Shown here piece after piece: positions 1 to 10,491 of a stretch of 26,867 bases of DNA; within the stretch, counting starts at the first letter, position 1, and every line of letters starts with the position of its first letter. The stretch comes from Globomyces pollinis-pini (lineage: Eukaryota > Chytridiomycota > Chytridiomycetes > Rhizophydiales > Globomycetaceae): contig MU621315.1 of the NCBI GenBank assembly GCA_025399215.1, positions 771 through 27,637 of the forward strand, written 5' to 3'. Both the position numbers and the translations under genes were made by a program. The notes under the pieces are model-generated. The model was not told the origin of the DNA, ran no database searches, and saw only the letters and a program-made list of their open reading frames with translations.

Positions 1-521
1 GCATTTTGTACAATTCCTTTTACATTATCAGGGAAATGAATTAAACGAATTTTATCACTTTCATTGAGTGATAAACAACCAAATTGAGGTCTTGAAGAGC
101 AGACTGGAAGGTCAACTGGTGGTTGTGTAGGTTGAGCTGAATTTCTCGTCTGGTTTGATCATTGTAATTCTTGAATTTAAATATAAAGATTGGAATTAGT
201 AAAGCATGAACGCCAAATTTCTCTATTGGAACATATATATAGTAACTTGCCGGTCTCTTCTCTTTTACCGCGAGCATGATGCTCCAGTATTGTGGATTCA
301 CTTTGATCAATAAAGTTTCTAGTTGTGGATAATCGGGTTACTGTTAAAATTAGCATTGATTAGAACCCAACCTATTCCAATTAAACCATTTCTATCAAAC
401 TAATTGATTCGAGCATAACAGAGACTTTACTGAACTACGGAAACGTAAATTCTTAACTGAATAGACTGCTGAACTATTTGACTATCTCGTAATGTTTCTC
501 TGATAGATGCGTTGCTCTCAT
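1..521 (-). CDS. Unrecognised protein, 5' part only (runs off left edge)
   Basis: I do not recognise this protein. A coherent N-terminus is obtained on the minus strand from an ATG at 521 by removing three small GT-AG introns: 26 nt (about 457-482), 39 nt (400-438) and 23 nt (319-341). It starts MRATHLSEKHYEI and continues through FDRNGLIGIGWVLINANFN and a stretch with NPQYWSIMLAVKEKR and YYIYVPIEKFG. Further 3' (about 150 down to 1) the open frame shifts to one reading PVDLPVCSSRPQFGCLSL and DKIRLIHFPDNVKG, so at least one more intron lies around 150-215; I could not fix its ends, the best-fitting option being about 62 nt. No signal peptide or membrane span is evident. The ATG lies only 24 bp from the proposed VIP1 ATG on the other strand, so one of the two starts may be wrong. 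The 3' end is outside the window. Confidence 0.5.
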
Positions 522-545
522 ATAAAGAATTTTTCAATCTTTTCG

Positions 546-3449
546 ATGCAGACCGAAAACAAAAAATGTTCTTTGGATATTGATGCTTATATTTACTATA
601 GGGATGATTGGATTATGTGCGATGGATACAAAAGCTAGATCGAAACCAATGAGAAATATTTTAGATAGATTACTATCAACCGGTAATTGTCTCGTTGCTC
701 ATTATCTCAAGGTGATTTTGAAGTAACTATTTTTGGAGATAAAGTATAGTTCATATTTGTTTATACTAGGTTATTTTGGATGAAGCAATTGAACATTGGC
801 CTTTGTGTGACTTTCTCATTTCATTCTTCTCCAGTGATTTTCCTTTGGAAAAGGCAATCAAATATGCCGAATTAAGAAAGCCAATGTGTTTGAATGATAT
901 ACCAATGCAGCAGTTACTCTGGGATAGGCGCTTAGGTGCTTGTATACTCACTAACTTGTGTAGTACTAGCATTATTGGACGCGATAGGAGTCCCTACACC
1001 AAAGCGCTTAGTTAGTTGGAACAATGATTGTCCCCCTCTTCCATCTATTGTAAAGAGAAGAGCCAAGAAGCTTGGGGTCGATATACAAGCATTAAAAAAC
1101 AAAGTGATAAATCCAGTTGTAACTGATTCTGAAACTATTAAAGTTGGAAATGACACTTTGGTCAAGCCTTTCGTGGAAAAACCCGTATCTGGTGAAGACC
1201 ACAACATCTACATTTACTACCATTCAAAAGATGGTGGAGGAATAAGGAAACTTTTCCGCAAAAAGGGAAATAAATCTAGTGAATACTTTCCTGGAGTGAC
1301 TGATTTACGTTACAACGGAAAAGACTCGTATATTTATGAAGAGTTCATGTCAGTTGACAATGCTGAAGACGTGAAGGTTTACAATATTAACTAAATACCA
1401 GGTTTATACTATTGGACCGGGATATTCCCATGCAGAAACGCGAAAGTATTGTTTTTGATAGTGGATTTTAATTTGCTTAGGTCGCCGGTAGTGGATGGTA
1501 TGGTACGAAGAAATGCAGATGGAAAAGAAATTCGGTACGTAACTGAATTGACTCCTGAAGAGCAAGAAATTGCCAGCAAAATCTGTCAAGTATTTGGTCA
1601 GACTATATGTGGATTCGATTTACTACGAGCGAATGGTCGTTCATACGTAATTGATGTTAATGGTTGGTCATTTGTAAAAGGCAACAATGACTATTATGAT
1701 CGCTGTGCAGAAATTATTAGAAAAATATTTCTGGATGAAGTTCTTAAGCGGGGTCCCACTTTGGTTAAAAAGCCTATCTCTTCAGAAAACCAATGGAGAT
1801 TAAAGTCTTTTATGGCAGTCATGCGACATGGAGATAGGACTCCTAAACAAAAAGTGAAGGTAAATAGTTTTTTAAATTTATGCTCCAGTACACATTTGCT
1901 TCAGAACCCTTTATGAAATTAGTCCGGACTAGCGAAGAAGAAATTGTGTATAAGAAAGCTGAGCAATTTGAAATAGTAATTAATACTATTAAAGAAGCTA
2001 TTAAAAACCAAACGGAAAATTTGCAACAACTGGATCAAATTTATAACATTTTGGAAGCGAAAGGTAAACTGGAAGGAACAAAAGTGCAACTTCGACCCTT
2101 GTTTTCCAAGAATCCAAAAACGTTGGATAAAATGCAGTGTAAATAGTCATTCTTGATGTTTTTAGTGATTATCAAATGGGGAGGGGTTTTCACTCATGCA
2201 GGAACTCACCATTCAGAGGATTTAGGTGCCAACTTGAGAACAGATTTAAACATTATAAACAAAGAATTGATCCAAGACGTCCAGATTTGGAGTAGTTCAG
2301 AGAGGCGGGTGATTGAAACCTCTTTGGCATTTTGCAAAACATTTTTACAAGATAACACCTTTGACCAAAGTCGTATTGTGATCAATAAGGAAATGTTGGA
2401 TGGTAAGTGTATATGTTATTGAGTGAATTACTTAGATAGTAATGCTGCAAAGGAACAAACAGATATTGTAAAAGCCAAATTGCAAATGATTCTGAACCCA
2501 GAACACCATGCTAAACCCCCTTCAGAATTTGTTATGCCTGCAAATTGGGTAGACTTGTCGGAACCTGTACAGGAGCTAATTGACCTATTGAAAAGAATTC
2601 GGAATATCATGATTGAAAACTTGAAAATACCAAAGCAAACAGAGACAGTTTGGTGTTGCTATGAAACACCGTTTTTGTTTAGGGTATTTTATGTGAACTC
2701 ACGGTCAGGAACGTTGGGAGAAACTATTTAGAGATTTTTGTGATGTAGAACGTACTAAGTTTGAACCTTCAAAAATATCCGAACTATATGATGCACTCAA
2801 ATTTGATTTACTCCATAACCGGGACTATTTGGTCTATGCTTTCCATCATGAAACTGAAAACTTAATTCCAACTTTGTGTGCCAAATCAAAAGCTCTGTTT
2901 GACGTAATCGGCCCTCACGAATACGGAATTGATAATCAAGAAAAGTTAGATATAGGATTTAAGAATACTCATATTTTATTAACACATATTCTAAAAGAAT
3001 TGCTTTCATCCAGGGACTCGGCTCCATTTAGTAGACTTTACTTTACGAAGGAATCAAAAGTTTATTGCTTATTGAACGTTGTGTTAATATGTGGTCTAAA
3101 GACTAAATTCATTCCAACTGATGTTTCGGAACTTGATTATTTGACTCAAATCACTTTTGAATTGTATGAAAGAAGTGCAGGATCAGGAGAGAACGATAGA
3201 TCAGAACCCGAATATTCTTTAAGAATTGGATTTAGTCCAGGTAAGAGATTCATATGGTAATTCTAGGTGCTCATGATCCAAATTTGGTAGATACTCAGCT
3301 TGACAACAATCATGCACTCTCAGTAGCACCAAGACGGTATTCATTTGCTTATTTGATATTTTTTTAGCTGGTTAACCGAGCACATTCCACTAGATGAGGC
3401 ACTAGTTTGTTTTGGGCCTGCTGGAATTGCTGCACAAGAAAATGACTAA
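546..3449 (+). CDS. VIP1: Inositol hexakisphosphate / diphosphoinositol-pentakisphosphate kinase, VIP1/Asp1/PPIP5K family
   Basis: Makes the 1-diphosphate of inositol pyrophosphates (1-IP7, IP8) with its N-terminal ATP-grasp kinase domain and removes it with its C-terminal histidine-acid-phosphatase domain; cytosolic regulator of phosphate sensing and morphology in fungi. Exons: 546-567, 602-682, 712-743, 770-935, 964-1376, 1402-1445, 1481-1859, 1889-2138, 2166-2402, 2436-2683, 2709-3240, 3267-3336, 3368-3449; sum 2556 nt, 851 aa. The 12 introns are 25-35 nt. The kinase domain opens with [18 protein letters not shown] and carries the [11 protein letters not shown] signature with Asp at about 311. 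The phosphatase signature [10 protein letters not shown] is at about 368-377, and the C-terminus has the family block around [20 protein letters not shown]. Length is close to S. pombe Asp1 (about 920 aa). An alternative start at 604 would drop the small first exon. The exact 25-nt intron at 2684-2708 is the least certain. A polyadenylation-like AATAAA overlaps the stop. Confidence 0.95.
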
Positions 3450-3499
3450 ATAAAGACCCGTCATGTGAATTTTTGTTTATTATTTTTATCATTATCATT

Positions 3500-5233
3500 T
3501 CAATTTGCTTTCCGTTTCAGGTGGTTTACATGGTTGCCTGGTTCCAATGGTGTAAGTGTGACAGATGATGAGAAGGCTCTAGAACTGTCTAGCTCACACC
3601 AATCAAACACATTGTCGAAGGAGTGACCACAAAAGGCCAGTACGTTAGCAAATTGTTGGTATAAGGCGTTGTAATCTTCAGTTGTAAACTCTCTCGTGCG
3701 ATCTCTTGTTACATATAAGAAAGTTGATAAAGTTTCCATTAAAGGTTCATACTCGGTTCCCATTAGATTACTGCAAAATTGATGGATGATGGTATCATTT
3801 TTCGCTGCCGCTATTTCTTTATGTGTTCTCAATGCTCCCCAAGGGAGTCCTTTTTTTCCTCCAGCGATAAAAAACTAATAGATGATTAGTGATATATGTA
3901 GATCTACCATTAACACATAGCCGATTGATTCAAAATCATCTTGAAAAGTGGGATAGGTTGCACCAATTGTTTGAAGATTTTGTGCCATAAATAACGGAGT
4001 ACCAGTTTGTCCAGGTAGTTTGACTAAAGGTGATGTAGAGTATCCAAAATCGATCAAATAGATTTCTCTACCGTTTGGACTAGTACATAAATTTGAAGGT
4101 TTTATGTCCACATGAGCTTGACCAGTCTTTCCATTAAAATCTCTAACCAAATTCATCTACTTGATTAATATTTTGCAAGGCTTACCATTCTCATTGCCAA
4201 CATGATGATTGTCTTTAAGCTAAATCTATAGCCACTATATTCAAATTTTGCTGCAATTGTATCACCGAGATACTCCATTATTAATGTTTTCCTTTTTTTA
4301 CACGCTTGAATGAGTTTGGGGGTATATCCTAACATGAATCATATTTTATTTGTACCTCTACCGTGTGGGTGGTTATTGAGATGTTCCATGGTTTTGTATT
4401 CAGAAACAAACTGCTTTCGATCCTTCAGCAGAGTTAACAATTGCTATGCAAATATTTACCTTAATTACTTTAATAGCTACCAGCTCTGGGTTGCGAACGT
4501 TAATTTCACGACCCAAAAACACTTCACCACAACCACCTTTTCCAATAGATTTAATTATATCCCATTCTTGTTTTCCTTTATCTGATATAATCTGGTGAAA
4601 ATGAGACATCACTATTAAAGTTACCTTTGGGTATACTGGTGGTTGGTTTGCAACAGGTGTTATCTAGCCATTTTAATTATATAAATAGCTTACTCTTGCC
4701 AAATTTTGTGTTTGGTTATTTGGAACTGGTAGAATCGGTGGAACTGGTAGTTGAGCAATAACTTTTCGTTTCAATGGTAAAATTGGTCTCTGTGAATTTA
4801 TCATTTGGAAATTGCTTCCTGCAGGTTGAGTTAAGTGCATTAACGAAGGAAGCGTCGGAGACAACGGCAAAACCTGTAATTTTGGTGAAATCGGTGATAT
4901 TGGTGTATAAGTATCATGCATCATCTATCGTTAACATTATTAGCATACGTTTTGCTTGGCGAAACTCAAATAAGGACTTGTTGGGGTGGTCATTGGTGAA
5001 GTTTCCAAGAAATTACTTTCAAAAACTAGATCTGGTCGAATGGTATCATCATCCAAACGCAATCTCTTTTCTTGAAATCTATCGCTCGTTGGTGATGGGT
5101 ATATATCTGGTGTATACATAATTTGGTTAGGATGTGAACCTCCATAAAATTGATGATAAGATGGTTTGAATGAATCATTAGTGAAGTTTTGTTCCTGAGT
5201 ATTTAGAGTCAATGGTTTGATATTATTGGCCAT
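3500..5233 (-). CDS. CK1-like serine/threonine protein kinase with proline-rich N-terminus
   Basis: Protein kinase of the casein-kinase-1 group (CK1/TTBK/VRK-like); substrate unknown. Exons in transcription order: 5233-4948, 4923-4694, 4663-4625, 4591-4460, 4422-4362, 4328-4186, 4156-3908, 3874-3500; total 1515 nt, 504 aa, with seven introns of 24-37 nt. Residues 1-185 are Ser/Pro/Thr-rich and probably disordered, with repeated SP/TP sites. The kinase domain has the glycine loop IGKGGCGEVFLG (about 201-212), VAIK lysine about 226, catalytic loop HVDIKPSN (about 312-319), DFGYS (about 333) and the CK1-style ESIGYVLM helix followed by LPWGAL. The catalytic loop reads HVD where HRD is usual, so the RD arginine is missing while the catalytic Asp and Lys are kept. 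Start chosen at the first ATG (5233); the only upstream in-frame extension would begin with TTG. Convergent with VIP1, 50 bp apart. Confidence 0.92.
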
Positions 5234-5728
5234 TGACAGAAAATAAGTCAAGATTTTAGATGTAATCTAGGGAACCAAGGGTGATATGAAAATAGAGAGG
5301 CAAATCCACGAGCAGGTTAAGGGAAATAAACATAAGCGTGACGTAGGCAGAGGTCGGACCCAAAAAAGAAATAGACAGTTAAATTTCGGATTTAATCTCA
5401 CATATTAATGCTTGTTGCTACATGAGACTAACCATGAGCAATGAAGCAGTTGCACTTCCATTTCATCATGGTTTGTTTTTGTGACTAACCAAACAAACTA
5501 TCAGGTGATGCAGCAATATTTGGTATGGTTGGGTCAAGCTGTCTCCTCGTGGAGAGGTTCTGTCAGGTAATAACTTACCTAAACTTTCTAAAACCATTCA
5601 TTTTTTCGTGATGATAAACCTAAAAGTGAAAAAAGGTACGCGAAGATGAAACTGGTTACATTTCCTTGTACAACCAAACGCTGAGATCTGATACCTATAA
5701 GAATGTTTGATTTTTTAAAAGTTAATTT
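5234..5728. other. Intergenic region between divergent kinase and ADAM genes
   Basis: 495 bp between the CK1-like kinase start and the ADAM start. It must hold both promoters. It also contains a short ORF from 5286 (about 41 codons, basic, ending in TAA) with no support, and the possible three-exon small gene at 5434-5710 listed separately. No clear TATA box was assigned. Confidence 0.5.
5434..5710 (+). CDS. Possible small three-exon gene, 57 aa, unrecognised
   Basis: A tentative gene model. Exons 5434-5470, 5505-5566 and 5636-5710 join to 174 nt (57 codons and TGA). The product begins MSNEAVALPFHHGDAAIFG and ends in RSDTYKNV. Intron 1 is 34 nt and has a textbook branch site (TGACTAAC) and a CAG acceptor, like the confirmed introns of neighbouring genes. 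Intron 2 would be 69 nt with an AAG acceptor, longer than usual here, so it is the weak point. The proposed stop lies only 18 bp before the ADAM start codon, leaving almost no room for a separate ADAM promoter; the exons could instead be 5' untranslated sequence of the ADAM transcript. No family recognised. Confidence 0.3.
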
Positions 5729-8576
5729 ATGTTGAAAATGAAGAGTTTTATTATGTTCCTGGTATTACATTTTTGGGTTCTTGCATGGGAATCTCCAATA
5801 CAGAGCTATGACTTTGTTAATGTACTCTCTGTAAATCATAATGCTTTGAATTTTGAAGTAAACTGTTCATTTAATGATAGGCATATAATCATACTTTTCA
5901 TGTAATTCTAAAGCCCTATGAAGAGTATCAGAAATTCAAGATGTCGCTTCATTTGGATTCAGGCTTGGAAGATATTGTAGATAACAACAGCTTGAATTCA
6001 AATGTTTACAATGGAATTGTACACATGGATGGAATTGTATTAGAAGAAACTTGGGCAAGAATAGTTATCCAAGAGTTAATTTGAAGGTTTTTAATTACAT
6101 AGTGAATTCAAACTTAAAATTGATGGAGTCATATCTACACCATTTGGATTACTTCACTTACAGCAAATAGAACACTACAGAATCTCAAAAAGAAATGTAA
6201 ATGTTGCAATATCTAATATAAGTTCGATATAGAAATTGCATCACCCTTTTCCAGGTCGAAAAAGCATTTGACCTCAAAACTCATCTTGATTTACGAAGGG
6301 CCTTCACAGCAACCATTTCTGAGGACTCTACCACAAGAGACACACAAGTTGGCAAAACGAGATACTCAGGTTACAGCATGCGGAACGGAACAGAAAGAAA
6401 GCATTTTCTCAAAAGTTGGGCAAGAGTCAATAAATTGTCCAGTGAAGAGAAAGGTGCTATATATGGTATTCATTCAATTAAATGAACCCTAGGGTGTCGC
6501 TGGGGACTGTTCCTATGTAAGTGCAAAAGGAGGTGTTGCCAACGCCTTACAGTCTATCATTAGCAACATCGTGACAAGTTCAGCCATATTTGAACGAACT
6601 TTTAATGTACAACTAGCATTAACCAAAGTTGTATTGAAAGAAAAATGTGATTCAAGTGATACTATTAATGCCTGGAATCGAGATTGTAGAGATCGAAATT
6701 ATTTATTGAGAGACCGACTCTCAGACTTTTCAAGATGGAGAGGAACAGTTTCAAATGATGGACTTGGACTCTGGCATCTCATGACTAATTGCAAGTAGGT
6801 ATCTACATCAATTCATATTAGTTCACCACCCATTGTTGGAGTTTCATGGCAATCAACAATATGTGCCACAGAAAGTACAACTCAGTTAGGAGATGATGTT
6901 GTTGAGTATGTAAGTGGAACTGGAGTATCTTCCATTGTCCCCATTGAATGGAAGGTTGTTGTCCATGAAATTGGTCACAGTAAGTTACTCTAGTTTAACA
7001 GTAGATTTTGGTGCACAACATGACTGTTCAACTTCAACGTGTGCTACAAATAGCAATTGCACACCATGCGAAGATGAATGTGATTGTAAAGGAGTTTACA
7101 TTATGAATCCATTGGATTCTTTTTCAAGCGATAGGTTCTCCCCTGGATCTACCAAGAGAATATGCAGTAATATTGCTCGTGATGGGCAATGCTTAGTAGG
7201 TATGTGCACTATTGATAACAAATCCACAGACTATGATCGAGTAGTAACTCCTAAAATAATCAAGCCAAATGTTTGTGGTAATGGAATAAAGGAACAGGGA
7301 GAGGATTGCGATTGTGGAAGTGCCCTAGCTTGCTCAAAGAACCCATGCTGTGATGGGTCTACATGTAAATATAAAGGAAATGCTGTCTGTGATCCCAATC
7401 ACGAATCGTGTTGTGAAAAAGAATGTAAATTTTCAGTAACAGTATTTGGGTATTAAAAATGTAGACTCATGACACCTTATGTTATCATTCTATGGGAGTT
7501 TGTGATTACGATGCGGTAAATAAAATGACTAACATTTAGTATTGTTCTGGTGTGAGCTCAAAGTGTGATCGTAAACCTTTTGTAGCCGATGGGATGACCT
7601 GTTCGCAAAATGGCACCACCGCTCAATGTGCCTCTGGGTTATGTACAACAAGGTATATTAATATGTTAATGAAATATTTAGAGATTTGCAATGCAAATTA
7701 AAGGCATCATTGACTTTTGAAGGCACCAAGTCTGCTTGCGCAGCATATGCAAACAACTGTGAACTTAACTGCGTGACCACTGAAGGGGTCTGTAGAAACA
7801 TTCGAGGCCATTTCCTTGATGGAACCACTTGCGGAGGAAGTGGGAGGTGTAAAGATGGAACTTGCCAAGGTTCTACCATCTGTACTTTTTGATAAACTAA
7901 ATCAATAGGGAGTCTTTTCATTCTCTATGTAAACTTATTTCCGAATATTGCGGTTGGAATACTACTTAGCTGGATCTTTGTATTTGTTTTAATGGCATGG
8001 TATTGTAGAAGACGACAACATCGTCGCATACGTATCGATCGACTAGATTCAGAAGAATCATTAGGGAATGAAGTTAATATGCAAAAACCTTTGGAGGTGC
8101 ATTCATCAGTAACAGCCAAAACATCAAAAATGGTATTGCAAGATTCTTTAGGCGATGTAGTTACTGTTCAAACAGACTTGGAGATACACAGAACTACGAC
8201 TACAAAAACAATAAAAATAGAATTAGACGAATCAATAGCTGAAGAAGTTATTATCCATAATGCTTTGGAAGTACATACTACGGTAAGAACAAAATCATCA
8301 AAAATGGGATTGAAAGATTCAATAGCGGATGCAGTTGGTATCCAGAAGGATTTAGAGAAATGTACAACAACATTAGAAAAAGAATCGAATGTGAGCGTGG
8401 AATATACATCAGTAGAAGATAGTATCACAAATCAATTAATAACAACCGAGCAAAATTTAACGGTTGAGACAACAGATGATAACATTGTCGTTAGTTTGGA
8501 GAAATCAAAAGAGAATCCAATAATAAGTGTAAAATCAACACATATTTCAAATGATCACTCCAAAATGGTACCATAG
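5729..8576 (+). CDS. ADAM-family zinc metalloprotease (reprolysin) with disintegrin domain, one membrane span and repetitive cytoplasmic tail
   Basis: Membrane-anchored secretory-pathway metalloprotease; in related families it sheds or processes surface proteins, and fungal relatives (e.g. S. pombe Mde10) act in spore wall formation. Exons: 5729-5857, 5881-6074, 6103-6196, 6223-6465, 6493-6794, 6822-6979, 7005-7435, 7465-7515, 7540-7652, 7682-7881, 7909-8576; 2583 nt, 860 aa; ten introns of 23-29 nt. Order of parts: hydrophobic signal peptide (residues 1-20); prodomain ending near a possible processing site LAKR; catalytic domain with the complete zinc motif HEIGHNFGAQHD (His369, Glu370, His373, His379); disintegrin-like cysteine-rich segment from about 463; Cys-rich region; transmembrane helix about 652-671; stop-transfer run RRRQHRR; then a tail with three 29-residue repeats. 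All catalytic residues are present, so an active enzyme is expected. Substrates are unknown. Confidence 0.93.
8091..8438 (+). repeat. Coding tandem repeat in ADAM cytoplasmic tail (three 87-bp units and a degenerate fourth)
   Basis: Units at 8091-8177, 8178-8264 and 8265-8351 encode 29-residue repeats (residues about 700-786), each starting LEVH or LEIH, with a central K-[TS]-[SI]-K-[MI] and a D-[SE]-[LI] near position 19. A fourth, decayed unit follows (8352-8438), and the residues just before the first look like the end of an older copy. The repeats are preserved as protein but diverged at DNA level, so the expansion is not recent. Confidence 0.85.
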
Positions 8577-8755
8577 AGTGAGTACCTTTAGTAAATATAT
8601 TTGTATAACAATGATCAAAGGATTATAGTAATATCTACAATTTGAGTCCATAATATTGTTTCAAATCCAACACACAACTTAGCGTGAATGTACCAAGGTA
8701 TCAATGGCCAACGATTAGATTAAAAATGACTAAAAGGAAATGATTGAGAACATGT

Positions 8756-9598
8756 TTATTTTTCTAATGAATTTTTTAGATTTAATTCTCTTGCAAATTC
8801 AAACATTTTTTGGAATTGAGTTGGATTATTCAGACCCAGATGTACAATTTGAATATGCTTCATAATTTCGATATCATTACCCAATAAAACATTTTTACAA
8901 TTCGCTTCACAACAGACAAACTCATTGTTTGTGAAATGTAAAGATAAACCTTTTGGAGAGTATGTAGCCTTATTTTCTGTACATTGCCCAATCATTTTCC
9001 AATAAGTTGGTAAATGTTGATAAAAATCATCTGCGCTTCCCAACAGTAGATTCATATCACATTGCTTACAATATAGACAGATGTCATTTGGGACAAAGTC
9101 AATCAGAAATTCGTGTCCGTTCACTTTCAATGGTTCGATTGGGGTTTGAGCTATACGTTCTGGTTCAGGCTCTTCCAATTTATTCATTGTGATACTTTTG
9201 AAATAGTCATTTTTGCTTGGAGGGGTGGTAGGAGGAGGGGAAAGGACGATTGGTGAATGACGAGATGATTCAGGTGTAATTGGACTAGAAGGATTCAATA
9301 AACCTTCGACGAAATCGTCTAATTTTCCAATTGTTGTGGAACCCAATTTAATATCGAAATCGCCAATATCTACATTTTCAGGTAGTAAACTTTCTTTTTG
9401 AGTGATTCTTTCTCTTGGTTCTCTAGAAGCAACACTCCTAAATAAAATGAATTAAATAGAAATAAAATACACAGGTTGTAACCTAGTACTAGTAGGAGTT
9501 TTTGATAGCCTTTGATTCGATTCCAAGTTTTGTTTAGCCTTTTTAGCAAACATCTTTTTAACAGACTTCATTAAACTGAATTTCTGATCATTTGCCAT
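8756..9598 (-). CDS. Cys/His-rich (zinc-finger-like) protein, unrecognised
   Basis: Not recognised. Two exons (9598-9483 and 9437-8756, 45-nt intron) give 798 nt, 265 aa. The N-terminal 35 residues are basic (a KSVKKMFAKKAKQ stretch). Residues about 60-130 are Ser/Pro-rich with repeated SP/TP sites and probably disordered. The C-terminal half holds two related Cys/His modules: the first with CLYCKQC, NLLLG and a following FYQHL, the second with CCEANC, NVLLG and IMKHIQIVH. The second resembles a C2H2 zinc finger (C-x4-C ... H-x4-H); the first keeps cysteines but lacks an obvious second histidine. A DNA-binding or adaptor role is possible but not shown. Start at 9598 is the first ATG in frame. 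It converges on ADAM (179 bp) and diverges from the CoA-binding gene across a repeat-bearing intergenic region. Confidence 0.85.
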
Positions 9599-9945
9599 TT
9601 GTCAAAGAATCCAAGTTTCCAATTCATTTTTATAAAAATGTTTTGTGTTTGTTTCGTTTGTCCGTTAAGCCTCAATGATTTCACTTTGGTTTCAAAGACC
9701 TCCACTCAGTGCCATTCAAATTGAATGTGTTCAAGTAAGAGTGAATGTAATTTGTAAAAGAGTGAATGTAATTTGTATTATGGAAAGTATTCTTTACTTA
9801 ATTATTCAAGTACCTACCATTCATTGTATATACAAAATAGTGTTGTAAAATTACTTATAAATTACATACAGAATGAATAAAAAATTAGAATTAGAATTCA
9901 AAATCAGAAAGGGATAAATGATCATCTCAATCCTTACATTTTTCA
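9599..9945. other. Divergent promoter region with repeats
   Basis: 347 bp between two divergent starts. It carries a 15-bp palindrome (9713-9727), a perfect 20/21-bp tandem duplication (9736-9777), and further copies of the GAATG/CATTC core near 9822 and 9872. I see no gene in it. Confidence 0.6.
9736..9777. repeat. 21-bp tandem direct repeat
   Basis: Two adjacent units, 9736-9756 and 9757-9777, each AAGAGTGAATGTAATTTGTA preceded by one variable base (T in the first, A in the second). The unit carries the same GAATG core as the neighbouring palindrome. Confidence 0.9.
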
Positions 9946-10427
9946 ATGAGTCAATCACAAATCAATTTTTTCAAACAAGCTACTCAATTCGCTATCGGTA
10001 ATTCAATAACATATTGAATATTTATTAGTCGGTGCTTCAAGTGATCAAAGTAAATTTGGAAACAAAGTATTAAGATGGTATCAAAATCATGTAAAAGTTC
10101 CAATTTATCCCGTTAATCCTGTATTTTATCTCATTTTAATTCAATCTATAGAAATCAATCGAAATTGAAGGTTTAAAATGTGTAAAGGATTTATCAGAAA
10201 TTCAAAATATTAACCATACTTCAATTTCTGTCATTACTCCTCCTCATGTTACCACTTCTGTTTTGCAAAAGGCTGTAGATTTGGGTATTCGTAATGTATG
10301 GTGTCAACCCGGTTCAGAATCGGTTGAAGCTATAGCTTTGGCTAAAGCAAATGGTATCAACCTCATTGCTGGTGGTCCATGTATTCTAGTTACAGGTAAA
10401 AGCTCCTTGGAAGCTGCTTCCCAATAA
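9946..10427 (+). CDS. CoA-binding-domain protein (succinyl-CoA-synthetase-like Rossmann fold, YccU type)
   Basis: A small stand-alone CoA-binding domain resembling the N-terminus of succinyl-CoA synthetase alpha; the biochemical role of these proteins is largely unknown. Exons 9946-9997, 10029-10120 and 10152-10427 join to 420 nt, 139 aa, the normal length for the family. Visible features: the nucleotide-binding loop VGASSDQSKFGNKVLRWY after the first intron, the PVYPVNP-type strand (PIYPVNP here) followed by IEGLKC, VITPPHVTTSVLQKAVDLG, and the GIRNVWCQPGSES strand with GGPCILV near the end. Both introns are 31 nt. It converges on DHTKD1 with 64 bp between stops. Confidence 0.92.
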
Positions 10428-10491
10428 TGAAATTATCTTTGAAAACAATTCATAATGAAGCATTTTGTGTTGAGAAATGTCATATATTAAG

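Noticed and set aside
546..3449. Many short ORFs in shifting frames looked like a decayed VIP1 pseudogene with frameshifts
   Set aside because: Each shift falls at a GT...AG segment of 25-35 nt, and removing all twelve gives one 851-codon frame with intact signature motifs.
5286..5408. A 41-codon basic ORF upstream of the ADAM gene
   Set aside because: No homology, no splice support, and low-complexity basic composition; likely chance.
5567..5590. U1 snRNA-like 5' end (AACTTACCT)
   Set aside because: The following bases do not match U1, and the match is simply the complement of a donor site within a near-palindrome.
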